Positions 43,701 to 49,558 of a stretch of DNA of 64,000 nucleotides are shown in pieces. The stretch comes from Kuschelorhynchus macadamiae (Eukaryota; Arthropoda; Insecta; Coleoptera; Curculionidae). The stretch lies in contig JAUTXW010000551.1 in assembly GCA_030620095.1 (NCBI GenBank), positions 157,803 to 221,802 on the forward strand, given 5' to 3'. The notes below the pieces were generated by a model. That model searched no databases and was not told where the DNA came from. It saw nothing but the letters and a program-made list of their open reading frames with translations. Each line of letters begins with the position of its first letter. Within the stretch, counting starts at the first letter, position 1. A program made the position numbers and the translations under genes.

Positions 43701-45780
43701 CTTTTGCTACTGTCTCCTGGATATTGGCCGGTGAATTTTCATTTTCGTAATATTTCATTAGATTTAATACCATTTTTTTCGCTTGTGGATGCGAAAAACC
43801 CGAAAATTGTTTTCTATTACTCATTTTGTCACTGACTTGTCAATCTGACTTTGAAGTGACATCGCTCAAAGATTTTTGCAACTGCTGGTATTTATATGTT
43901 TATCATCTTTTTTCATACGAAAATATCATAGGTTTATCTAATTCATCTTCCGGATTTTATGCGGAGGATATGATTACACGTAATAAAAGAAAAACAAACT
44001 TAAAAATTTGTCGTTGATAAATCGTATGACCCGCGCGATAACAGTGCTTTTTTTTGACTATAGCCTTCTATAGCTTTTGACTATAGCCTACTTTCTTCTT
44101 TCAGCGCAATAACTAGTGAATATAATATTATTTTGTACAATTTTTTCCCTAATGTTTTTAACTATATTAAAATTATTTGAAAATTGGCCATCAGACAAAT
44201 CTAAAGGTTTTGAAACAATTGATTTTGCTATTATGTGCTTTTCCATGACATTGTCTACGTTGTTAAGTACACATTCAACACCCAAGTATTTCTACTTTTA
44301 ATACTCTAACCTGAAGATTATAATTAAAACCGTTTTCTAATAATTTAATTTCTGAATTTGAAAATTCAGTGTCTGTAATATTAAAAAATAGCTTAAAAAA
44401 TAAATGATGAATTTGATAAAGAAACTAGGTGCCTAGTGGAGTATATTATCAATAAGAAATATGTAAGTCAACAAAAAACAGTAACAATAAAAATAATAAG
44501 TTTTCAGAACATTTATTTTTTACGCGATTTTTATAAACGTATCAAAGAATACAAAACATCATATATTAAACAAAAAACTGATTCTAAATATGCAAAACAC
44601 CTACTAGAATCAAATCATAATTTTAATAATGAATTTAAAACGTTGCATTCAGTCAATAAAAGATACAAGTTAAATTACTTGGAAAATCTAGAAATTAATA
44701 AGAGGAAAAACCATAATATTTTATTGAACGATCAGATGGACTTTAACGGTTTCCCACTGTTAAATTTTTATAGCTAATATCTGCTAGGGTTAGGTAGGTA
44801 GACTCTCATTATTGTTAAAAAAATCTAATTTTAGTATCAGTCTTAAGTTGGTGTTTGAAAAAGAGACAGTGTGTCGAAACGGCTATCAAAGGGAAATAAA
44901 CTAAACAAATATAGTTTGTTTATTTATTATACTAGTGTAATTTATGACATTATTTTTATTAACAGTATTTTTATATATTGGAATCATCAATCATCCCATT
45001 AGAGATAGAGTTAAAATGTAATCATATTTATAAAGGCCTTGAAAGAGAGAATAAACAATTTTACCAAGGCTAGTTGGACCTGGACCTTTACTCATATGAA
45101 TGTATGTTAATATTATTGAAAGATAGGGATTCACTAGTTATTTTATTGTTGTTGATAGTATATACTGTGATTAGTGAATTCATTGTCATTGTGATACTGT
45201 TGTGACCTTTTTTAGAATTTATATACTTCCAGAAAGATTTAACATTGTCTTTAACACTTTGTTCAGTTTGTGTTATAAATATTTATTAAAATAAATTAAC
45301 CACATTACCTGCCCGTGTCAGAGTTTAATTAGAACGTACGCAACAATATGCGGTTTGGTGTTGCCAAAAGCGTCTACTTATTTAGAAATGAACTACAAAT
45401 ATGATGCTTATCTGTAAACGAATGGTCTATTTCATAAATTTTATATTTTTAGGTGCGCACAGAAAATCGTTACACAACTCGAAATGCCACTGTTAGGCAG
45501 AACTCCGAAGGGTTACAAATACGAAAAGCTGTCCCAAGAAGATGACGACGATTTAGATTTTAAACTGGCTGTAAAAATTTCAAAACAAGGAGGTCAGAAA
45601 ACGCCGGAAAAACAAAAACGATGGTGGCTAGATCGGACGAAAATTGAAGAGAAAATCGACAATAAGAAGAACGAAATAACCGAGAAAAATATGGAAATGA
45701 AGGAGAAACTGACATTGAAGATCGACAAGAAGAATAAAGGCAAGGGAAAGTTTGTGGAGCTTGCCGATGAAAAGCTCTAA
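17130..45780 (+). CDS. host RING-finger protein gene, C-terminal five exons
   Basis: join(17130-17192, 28621-28782, 28865-29103, 34084-34215, 45453-45780). All internal borders are AG/GT and the phases agree at every junction (0, 0, 2, 1-base completion), giving about 309 residues to the TAA at 45778-45780. Domains in order: an acidic, probably helical segment (EKLLSKLEESELELATCQEEE); a C3HC4 RING finger (CVIC, 11 residues, CGH, QVVC, RKC, 17 residues, CVIC); a Ser-rich linker with Cys/His/Gly-rich KCCGGHCVGG; a conserved-looking LPPIRESSPLHSVPP stretch; and an acidic then Lys-rich tail. RING fingers of this kind bind zinc and usually recruit E2 ubiquitin-conjugating enzymes, so an E3 ligase role is likely by family but not shown. 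The N-terminus and promoter are upstream and were not found. I do not recognise the orthologue. All the introns except the 82-bp one are packed with transposons. Confidence 0.85.
17345..18190 (-). pseudogene. non-LTR retrotransposon 3' end with RNase H domain
   Basis: On the minus strand 18130-17813 encodes an RNase H fold: ICYTDGSRM (first catalytic Asp), GAGAYM, a helix with a Glu in the expected region, and IVICSDSQATLKAL (SDSQ motif). Just downstream, with a frame change, come RLRLVWVPGYCGIEANEKAD, the last RNase H motif with its final Asp. The rest to 17345 looks like the 3' part of the same LINE. RNase H after the RT is typical of I/R1/LOA-type LINEs. The RT itself is missing, so this is a 5'-truncated copy lying just inside the first intron. 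Confidence 0.75.
18411..18512. repeat. dispersed repeat shared with 58428-58520
   Basis: Both begin AAATGGATCCCAC and share spaced blocks GAGCT.A, TATATCAC/CATATCAC, CCAG and TTGCCA over about 95 bp in the same orientation. It lies immediately before the Crypton-like array and could be part of its 5' flank or an independent short element. Confidence 0.55.
18750..19619 (+). pseudogene. Crypton-like tyrosine recombinase, copy 1
   Basis: ATG at 18750 (MSDSDLPSSSKK) matches the start of copy 2, but stops and frameshifts follow almost at once. 19013-19258 encodes the middle region (VALIVELAGAYIREEL, where the catalytic Arg of box I is expected near REEL). 19341-19619 encodes box II: GHYIRRFSASLLANTGVDIL (H-x-x-R), then GGWRSNTVAEGYIE with the Trp/His position and the candidate catalytic Tyr. 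The catalytic Tyr is present here but lost in copy 2. Inactive because of the upstream lesions. Confidence 0.75.
20212..21012 (+). pseudogene. Crypton-like tyrosine recombinase, copy 2
   Basis: From ATG 20212 a long frame encodes the core-binding region (KYIFNRFQKWCREKN, SLWTFYSMIRTMISIKLNI). Near 20590 a frameshift moves into LAGACRRVELSNLLLVNV, which is recombinase box I with the catalytic Arg. A stop follows, then 20767-21012 gives GHCFRRSSTSLLADSGADIL (H-x-x-R) and GGWRSNTVAEGCLD. The residue aligned with the catalytic Tyr of copy 1 is Cys here, so this copy is dead in two ways. Confidence 0.8.
21774..24283 (+). mobile_element. MLE-2: D,D41D element with ~330-bp inverted repeats
   Basis: 21774-22101 is the reverse complement, with scattered differences, of about 23962-24283. 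The right end reads GGGACACCCTGTA; the left equivalent has decayed to TGTCCC. A second ACACCCTGTA/TACAGGGTGT pair lies about 120 bp inside each arm (21893 and 24158). The plus-strand transposase sits between the arms. Confidence 0.85.
22748..23763 (+). pseudogene. MLE-2 transposase (D,D41D), frameshifted
   Basis: First frame: INMIYVLGASDQNCF, the HTH domain (ISCTQLEKERGVAKSTANRIIRKHKFHPYH), to about 23125. A frameshift with a small deletion follows, and the other frame continues with SSEATF, where the first catalytic Asp is replaced (usual SDEATF). It goes on with RWSLNVWACIIGNRIIGP, WFQLDGAPAHFS (second Asp) and SPDLTKLDFFLSG (third Asp), with 41 residues between the last two. It ends GGHIEHLIK at 23763. 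The nearest in-frame ATG is 22748; conserved residues extend a few codons upstream, so the original start is lost. Confidence 0.85.
24293..24739. repeat. direct repeat pair (~80 bp) at 24293-24370 and 24659-24739
   Basis: The two blocks share TAAATAATTCTTTTAAGAAA, the CCAGTACCCAAGAATTTT segment and ACATGGTTTAAGA almost unchanged. About 290 bp of unrecognised sequence separates them. It looks like a local duplication beside the right end of MLE-2. Confidence 0.75.
24747..24792. repeat. (AT)n microsatellite
   Basis: Pure AT dinucleotide run that interrupts or borders the MLE fragment at 24793. Confidence 0.9.
24793..25300 (-). pseudogene. D,D41D-type transposase fragment
   Basis: On the minus strand, 25276-24899 contains ISHQSVWKILKKYKYCSFKY, the HTH end of this transposase family, then DFERRFQYANWFLQNNG. 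24849-24793 gives AIRIIGPIFFQGPLT, equivalent to NRIIGPYFFENRVN of MLE-2. The second and third catalytic motifs are missing beyond the AT repeat. A decayed, truncated copy. Confidence 0.7.
25607..28487 (-). mobile_element. MLE-3: D,D41D element with ~650-680-bp inverted repeats and intact transposase
   Basis: 25607-26289 and 27838-28487 are long inverted repeats with only scattered mismatches, plus an 11-bp insertion and a 9-bp difference in the left arm. The left end begins TACAGGGTGATTCACG; the right end has TGAATCAC. Terminal-like motifs recur inside each arm (AACACCCTATA at 25786, TACAGGGTGTCG at 26034, CAACACTCTGTAT at 26102). The high arm similarity and open transposase suggest a recent insertion. 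Its right end is about 130 bp before the RING exon. Confidence 0.9.
26482..27781 (-). CDS. MLE-3 transposase (D,D41D), two exons
   Basis: complement(join(26482-27412, 27633-27781)). Exon 1 starts at ATG 27781 (MENAIEYSNIDILNLFYIHG) and ends ...RRKKFR with donor AG|GTACTA. The 220-nt intron ends TATTTCAG. Exon 2 continues in phase with RYEANFKNHGKI. The product is about 360 residues: an N-terminal DNA-binding region with HTH (SIRSAEIDLGLSYSTIQRIL), then the catalytic triad WTDESKF, YQLDGAPAHCS and SPDLTPLDSYLWG, with 41 residues between the second and third Asp. It ends GGHFKQFNN. No stop interrupts exon 2. The alternative start inside the intron (TTG at 27429) would lack the conserved N-terminal region, so the spliced model is preferred. 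Confidence 0.8.
28621..28782 (+). CDS. host RING gene exon: C3HC4 RING finger
   Basis: Acceptor ATTTTAG at 28614-28620 and donor AAG|GTTGGT. 162 nt, phase 0 to 0, 54 residues. The whole RING is in this exon: CVIC at residues 1-4, Cys 16, His 18, Cys 22, Cys 25, then CVIC at 43-46. The spacing fits C3HC4. The only non-host sequence immediately upstream is the MLE-3 flank, so the branch point must lie in the ~60 bp between 28562 and 28620 or within transposon DNA. Confidence 0.9.
28865..29103 (+). CDS. host RING gene exon: Ser-rich linker
   Basis: Acceptor CTTTATAG (ends 28864), donor AAG|GTTAGT. The exon is 239 nt. It begins TGPVFPSSISGYSM and continues through a Ser run (SVSSGGSSISSNSSSSDG) and a Cys/His/Gly cluster (GKCCGGHCVGG) to TTGAIRR. 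The preceding 82-bp intron is the only short one in the gene. Confidence 0.85.
29845..30417 (+). pseudogene. hAT-1 transposase, first part (DUF4371/ZMYM-like)
   Basis: The frame at about 29850-29945 encodes EHLKCELMLKTFVKNQSTTAD. After stops, 29987-30175 encodes VIDAVLYLAKQELVFRGHDKSSGSINRGNF, a signature of the ZMYM-type/DUF4371 hAT proteins. 30172-30354 encodes FFSVQVDDTTDITQTSQCPI, the first catalytic Asp region (VDDTTDI). The frame runs into the insertion point of hAT-2 at 30410-30417. Broken by several stops. Confidence 0.75.
30410..30417. repeat. left 8-bp target duplication of hAT-2
   Basis: CTCTACTG here corresponds to CTCTATTG at 32924-32931 (one mismatch). Eight bases is the diagnostic hAT duplication length. 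Removing hAT-2 and one copy restores the hAT-1 frame (...NLYSLLDQILDQF). Confidence 0.85.
30541..30560. repeat. (CCTA)n short tandem repeat
   Basis: Five CCTA units, followed by an inverted TAGGTAGGGTGT stretch. It lies inside the hAT-2 3' region. Confidence 0.85.
30752..32582 (-). pseudogene. hAT-2 transposase (GTF2IRD2/ZBED-like), frameshifted
   Basis: From ATG 32582: a BED-type zinc finger (CLICRASVAIPKRGNLERHHKMVH), then ATIALFKISHILAKHKKPFEDG. After a shift near 32190, 32172-31885 has YFSLQFDDSTDMTDTAQQCIF (first catalytic Asp). After a shift near 31880, 31855-31169 has LVCITTDRAPAMTGNKNGF (second Asp) and DVRWLSRGKFLERF. After further shifts, 30955-30752 gives the C-terminal dimerisation domain FGSTYLCESAFSEMKIIKSK. 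The family resemblance is to the hAT-derived part of GTF2IRD2 and related proteins. Near full length, with about four frameshifts. Confidence 0.85.
32924..33780 (+). pseudogene. hAT-1 transposase, second part
   Basis: Continues the hAT-1 frame after hAT-2: KRKLIGQCYDGANVMSDHLNG (second catalytic Asp region, CYDGA-VMS), FVHCLAHRLNLV in another frame (about 33057-33092), then RRIPTITETHWSSNSKLLN and NHYKRELAKLSPEEIRAKYR. Poly-A expansion and frameshifts near 33030, 33120 and 33420 disrupt it. It ends before the dimerisation domain. Confidence 0.75.
34084..34215 (+). CDS. host RING gene exon: conserved-looking linker
   Basis: Acceptor CTCTTTCAG (ends 34083), donor ATTCG|GTAAGT. 132 nt; the first base completes an Arg codon begun at 29102-29103, and CG at the end is completed by 45453. 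It encodes SQKQDMKITLKDYCRPEKN and LPPIRESSPLHSVPPASTR. The exact phase match over a 5-kb intron supports it strongly. Confidence 0.85.
34803..34845 (-). ncRNA. hammerhead ribozyme motif, PLE-D
   Basis: On the minus strand: ATCC, CTGAAGA, a stem II region with GGC...GGC changes, GAAAC, ACGT, GTC, GGAA. The core is intact. Stem I pairs over three bases (GGAA instead of GGAT) and stem II is weakened, so it is probably decayed. Confidence 0.6.
35354..35477. repeat. two tandem 62-bp repeats in PLE-D 3' region
   Basis: Units begin TACCTCAGGTTC at 35354 and 35416. They are homologous to 10279-10402 in PLE-C, at the same position relative to the element end. Confidence 0.8.
35565..36585 (-). pseudogene. 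jockey-type LINE, 5'-truncated RT
   Basis: 36560-36253 encodes FLDIDRAFDRMWHQGLIHKM, GVPQGSVLGPILYSIF and MALYADDTAIL (YADD catalytic box). 36250-36040 has the thumb linker (EAKYLGMT) with a stop and frameshift. 36040-35591 encodes TWNNHINAARTKTRRAMGKL, YGSTSFGYAS and ASWFIRNEDLQRDLQW, the conserved C-terminal part of jockey-superfamily RTs. The endonuclease and RT fingers are absent, a usual 5' truncation. The GC content is higher than in the flanks. Confidence 0.85.
36586..37424 (-). pseudogene. PLE-D RT N-terminal region
   Basis: 37424-37011 encodes LTETEQSVLSKGQNFAITPKNIPVKDIVSSVEE, the N-terminal PLE domain. 37056-36590 encodes NATVVMDKIDYVKKIKLLLD, ADPTNNIERRITNLINASN and RFYGLPKIHKINVPLRPIVS (the PLE finger motif). 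Then, in another frame, it reaches ILVSFDVESLYTNVP before meeting the jockey fragment. One open frame (37056-36253) reads straight from PLE into jockey sequence. Confidence 0.85.
37841..38530 (-). pseudogene. CR1/jockey-like LINE RT fragment
   Basis: On the minus strand, in changing frames: FDKINHRLLSNKLSFYGISD, GVHQGGHLLPFLFNI (the usual PQGS box altered), SRFILHTDDIKIL (the usual ADD box altered to TDD), LQQDLDRFYNW, and finally GYVKRNIKDFKSIDAVKLIY with SLVRP. It matches the palm and thumb of CR1-type LINEs. Heavily mutated and truncated at both ends. Confidence 0.7.
38566..40145 (-). pseudogene. PLE-E: Penelope-type RT/endonuclease, minus copy
   Basis: 40099-39755 encodes PKLYSFIKLHRDNMCIRPIVS (PLE finger motif). 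About 39740-39240 holds the palm in broken frames (a YVDD-equivalent region near 39470). 39225-39043 encodes the thumb (MAAFHSFVHGSIDVPLSTENF). The GIY-YIG core is largely deleted, but its C-terminal part (MHSANKSYKLNYLKSLEINKR) is at 38873-38610. The end region to 38566 is the inverted match of 44845-44940. The upstream N-terminal part reappears at 44085-44330 after a ~4-kb insertion. Confidence 0.75.
40666..40716. repeat. (AT)n microsatellite after poly-A
   Basis: About 25 AT units follow an A tract (40650-40666), perhaps marking an old retroposed end. Confidence 0.85.
40995..42584. repeat. foldback-like structure with tandem-repeat arms
   Basis: The left arm (about 40995-41370) holds units beginning CTGAAATNNGTTA at 41053, 41165 and 41298. 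The right arm (41740-42584) holds the reverse-complement units beginning TTTCAGGTANTCTAAACTAT at about 41758, 41880 and 42013, then weaker ones near 42130 and 42248, each about 115-130 bp. The outermost arm ends also pair: GTTTACCTGAAAT near 41048 with ATTTCAGGTAAAC near 42531, then CTTCCAAAGAAG near 41022 with a CCCAAAGAAG block near 42555. Inverted arms made of tandem repeats are the hallmark of foldback transposons. Confidence 0.65.
41378..41674 (+). other. unrecognised ORF between the foldback arms
   Basis: A 98-codon frame occupies the central segment between the two arms. Its composition (IIDGIIAECSYIFVRLPDSR) is not obviously simple sequence, but I recognise no domain. It could be a captured fragment or chance. 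No function is proposed. Confidence 0.25.
42698..43824 (-). pseudogene. IS630/Tc1-type transposase (DDE) relic
   Basis: 43824-43549 encodes an N-terminal HTH (NIQETVAKALGIDIRTVQKI). After a gap with stops, 43338-43039 has STDYHDNMSYELFEKWLEEQ and LITLDNASYHS (catalytic Asp). About 43020-42930, in another frame, has EVLRLPPYLFQFNAIELIWA, with the catalytic Glu in the typical NPIELIW position (Pro changed to Ala). 42925-42698 gives the acidic C-terminus (DDSEDEDFLSDDD). The family is distinct from the D,D41D elements elsewhere here because its third residue is Glu. Inactive. Confidence 0.75.
44085..44330 (-). pseudogene. PLE-E N-terminal segment, displaced by the 4-kb insertion
   Basis: The minus frame 44285-44088 encodes LDLSDGQFSNNFNIVKNIRE and QNNIIFT, then a decayed ADKGK-like AERRK, as expected just upstream of the PLE-E part that ends at 40145 (IETIEFLNPENF). 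Position and orientation fit one gene split by the insertion. Confidence 0.55.
44436..44940 (+). pseudogene. PLE-E plus-strand partner (GIY-YIG C-terminus and 3' end)
   Basis: 44436-44777 encodes KTSYIKQKTDSKYAKHLLES and RYKLNYLENLEINKRKNHNI, near-identical to the minus copy at 38873-38610. The sequence to 44940 (TTTATTATACTAGT) is the inverted match of 38566-38660. Together with the minus copy it forms another mirror pair. Within it TTGAAAA (44855-44861), a GACA/TGTC hairpin and GAAAC (44876-44880) sit where other PLEs here have the hammerhead core. Confidence 0.75.
45453..45780 (+). CDS. host RING gene terminal exon
   Basis: Acceptor ATTTTTAG (ends 45452). The first base completes the Arg codon of the previous exon, and the frame runs to TAA at 45778-45780. 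It encodes CAQKIVTQLEMPLLGRTPKG, an acidic patch (SQEDDDDLD), a KISKQGG...WWLDRTK stretch and a Lys/Glu-rich, probably helical tail ending VELADEKL. No clear AATAAA signal was seen in the first 250 bp downstream. Confidence 0.9.
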
Positions 45781-46220
45781 TTTTTGGATCATTTAAAATG
45801 TATGACGGTTAAACTTAAAATGCTAAGCTTTTTATATTTTTATCATATTTCAGGAGTTGTGTTCGAATCTGAATGTATTTTTTCCGACTTGCTTACAAGC
45901 AGTTCACCAATTATTGTCTCTAACATAAAATTTATATGTCACTGATAAAAACAATCAGTTCAGAAATTTGAAATATTTTTTTAATAGTGCCTCTACATAC
46001 AATAAGCAACCCGCGAAGTGGACATTCAATTCATATTTTTTAAAGAAAGAAAAAAGCCTTTTGGCAAGTGATAAGGGAATTTTTTGAGATACAAAATGAT
46101 ACGAATTAACAATTTTGTAAATAACCTTTACCTACTCTAAAGCAATTTTTGAATACAAGTGGTGTAAAATATATTCGTTATTGCTTGTGACTCTGGACTA
46201 ACATGTTTTCTTGACTCCGT

Positions 46221-46251
46221 CGGTCTGTCTGTCAGTCTGTCGGTCTGTCTG
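46221..46251. repeat. (GTCT)n-like short tandem repeat
   Basis: Imperfect repeats of CGGTCTGTCTGTC. It is followed by GCTCGAGGCATAGCTAAAAA, perhaps part of a dispersed repeat, but no boundaries were seen. Confidence 0.7.
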
Positions 46252-47116
46252 CTCGAGGCATAGCTAAAAAACTACTTGACCGATTGACTTTTTGATAATT
46301 TTTTTAATCACTTATTTGAATTGTTTGATGTGCATTGTATTTAATTATTTTGTATTATGTTTGCCCCATGAAACTTTCTCTGTATAAGCTTAAAATTCTT
46401 GGTGCATTAACTGTTCAGTCAATTTTAGCGAACCATTTTTTCTTTTTTTTATGCGCTACCTGTATAATTATTCTAGAATTTTGAGCTACAAAAATTGTTT
46501 TAGAATAAGTTTATTTAACAAAATTGCGTTTCGGCAAGATCTGAGAAAATCCCGTATATTTCCATTGGTAATAGATATACCAACAAAAATCAAAAATATA
46601 TCTAAGGATATCAGCATAAAGAACGTAAAAATAAATTTTACAGACAGTCAAATCATTGTAGAAAAACCATAGGTCGCCGGGGAGGGAGGCAGAGCTTCCA
46701 TCCCAAGCAAAATGCTTAAATTACAAACAAAAAGCAATAATCTTTGCTGTTTTTTTAGTTGTCAAATGTAAATGCTTGCCCCCCCCCCTCCAGGAAGGCA
46801 TTCTAAGTACGCCACTGGTATGTTGATTCAGATATTTCCGTTTTTGCGACACTTTTTTAAAAAATCACATTAATAGTAGGTATAATATTTAATAAGCAAG
46901 TAATAATCATTACTTGAGAAAAGCCAATGCTAGCGAGTAAAATACTATACTTTTTCTACTTCTAACACAATATAAATAAAACACGTTTATTATGGATATT
47001 TTCGTACTAGTTTCTCTTGTGTGTTTCGTTCAACTTATATTCAGTACTTTTTTGTTTATTTGACGTCTCTTTTTATTGACCAAAACCATCTTCAGAAATT
47101 AAAACTTTTTTGTATT

Positions 47117-48079
<963 letters not shown>

Positions 48080-48135
48080 GTCTTCTTTTAACCAGCCCGT
48101 ATATAAACCGTTTACCCAATATTTGTACTCTGCTA

Positions 48136-48137
<2 letters not shown>

Positions 48138-48198
<61 letters not shown>
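48138..48198. repeat. (AT)n microsatellite (~61 bp)
   Basis: Pure AT run adjoining the left end of PLE-F. Confidence 0.95.
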
Positions 48199-48205
<7 letters not shown>

Positions 48206-48289
48206 GATTCTTAGCGCTTCACGGATGGAAAAATACAATGTGTATTCATACCGGGCGTACATCCGTTCACTACTGTCGTTCTGAAAAGA

Positions 48290-49496
48290 ATAATTTTGCT
48301 GACGTTTCGCCAAAATCCCATTTGGCATTTTCGAAGTTTTCTTTCTCGCGTCCGAATAGAGACTGAAGTGTTGGTGACTGCAACGCATCCTTTTATACCC
48401 CCACCCGGGGCCAAAGGATATATCTGCGCGGCCGTTGGTCGTTATTTATGTTTTCTGGTGCTGTTGTTGTTGCGCTAATTGCGCTTGAGTTTTTGCGATT
48501 TTAGATTTGTCGATTATTGTCTTCCATACTGTTGGTAGTTTTAATGATTCGTCCATTTTATTCAAATCACTTTGTTTTTCAATTTCTATGGCTTCCCGGA
48601 TTATTCTGGTCTTATAATGCTCTATATTGGCCATCTCCCTACACCCATCGAAATTTATTTTATAGCCGGTTTCCTGATGATGTAGGAATAAAGCTGAGGT
48701 TGTTTGTTTGTTTCTGATGCTGAGTTTATGCTCTTCCACTCTTGCTGATATTCGCCTGTTAGTCTGCCCAAGTACAACTTTTCACAGTCCTGGCACGGAA
48801 TGCTGTATACTCCGTGGTGTTCCAGTTTGATTTTATCTTTTGGGTTTCCAAGGTAGTTTACCTATAGTTGTTTGCGGCTTGTATATTTTTTTATGTTGTG
48901 TTTCCTAAGAATTCTTCCGATTCTGTCTGTTGTGCCTTTTACATATGGTAAGACTACTGGTTGCTTTCCCGGTTCAAAAGTTCTTATCTTGTATGTGTTT
49001 CAGTTAATCGCACGGATATGGATATTAGGGTATTGGCCACAGCTTGAATTTGTGCTGGGTGATGATGTGATTTTGCATTTAAATATCTGGTGTGCTGTAC
49101 ACGGTGTATTTGAAATGTCCGTTATGCAGTTTTGTGACCAGAACATCTAAAAATAATAGTTTGTTGTTTTCCTCTAACTCTAGAGTAAATTGTATTCTGG
49201 AATGGATTAAATTTACGTAAGTCAGAAATTTTTCGAGCTCTGTATGACCATGTTGCCATATAATAAATATGTCATCCACATAACGAATCCAAAATTTGGG
49301 CTTTAAACTTGTTTCTCGAGAGCTTCTTTCTTGAAGTATATCATAAATAAATTCGCGACTACTGGTGATAGCGAGGACCCCATTGGAGCGCCATCCATTT
49401 GTTTATACATTTGCACGTTGAAATAAAAATAAAATAACTCACACAAAATTAAAACCCTTACTCAGTACGGATTTTTCACTTTCTGAGAGACTGTAG
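48290..49496 (-). pseudogene. PLE-F copy 1 (minus): RT palm and GIY-YIG end
   Basis: 49435-49380 encodes MDGAPMGSSLSPVVANLF. 49279-49079 encodes the YVDD region (VDDIFIIWQHG) and LLFLDVLVTKL. 48860-48740 holds a decayed GIY-YIG (SIPCQDCEKLYLG). 48739-48446 holds the C-terminal part (VEEHKLSIRNKQTTSALF...). The end near 48298-48340 keeps TGCC...GGCGAAACGTC but has lost CUGANGA, so the hammerhead is dead. Several frameshifts. The 5' side meets copy 2 at a hairpin. Confidence 0.8.
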
Positions 49497-49558
49497 GATA
49501 ATATACTACAGTCTCTCAGAAAGTGAAAAATCCGTACTGAGTGAGGGTTTTAATTTTG
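49444..49558. repeat. 53-bp inverted repeat with 9-nt loop at the PLE-F mirror axis
   Basis: 49444-49496 and 49506-49558 are reverse complements with one mismatch, separated by GATAATATA. Both arms encode the PLE N-terminal motif (LSESEKSVLSEG). It is a strong potential cruciform or hairpin. Confidence 0.9.

Larger units (their letters stand above)
40146..44084. mobile_element. ~4-kb insertion in PLE-E (IS630/Tc1-type element plus foldback-like arms)
   Basis: TATAGTCA near 40147 and TGACTATA near 44067 are inverted and sit at the two PLE-E break points, next to TA. They could be the termini of a Tc1/mariner-type element. Inside are the foldback-like structure (40995-42584) and a Tc1-type transposase relic (42698-43824). 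The termini are short, so the boundary assignment is tentative. Confidence 0.5.

Noticed and set aside
43826..44017. Short plus-strand frame beside the Tc1-type transposase
   Set aside because: No recognisable domain, AT-rich, and it begins in the transposase 5' flank. Likely chance.
46451..46672. 73-codon plus-strand frame in the RING gene 3' flank
   Set aside because: Ile/Lys/Asn-rich composition typical of AT-rich noncoding DNA, with no motif and no splice support.
7728..46817. hAT element bounded by CAGTGGCGTATTT (7728) and its inverse (46817)
   Set aside because: The two termini are 39 kb apart with unrelated sequence between. They are probably ends of separate decayed elements.
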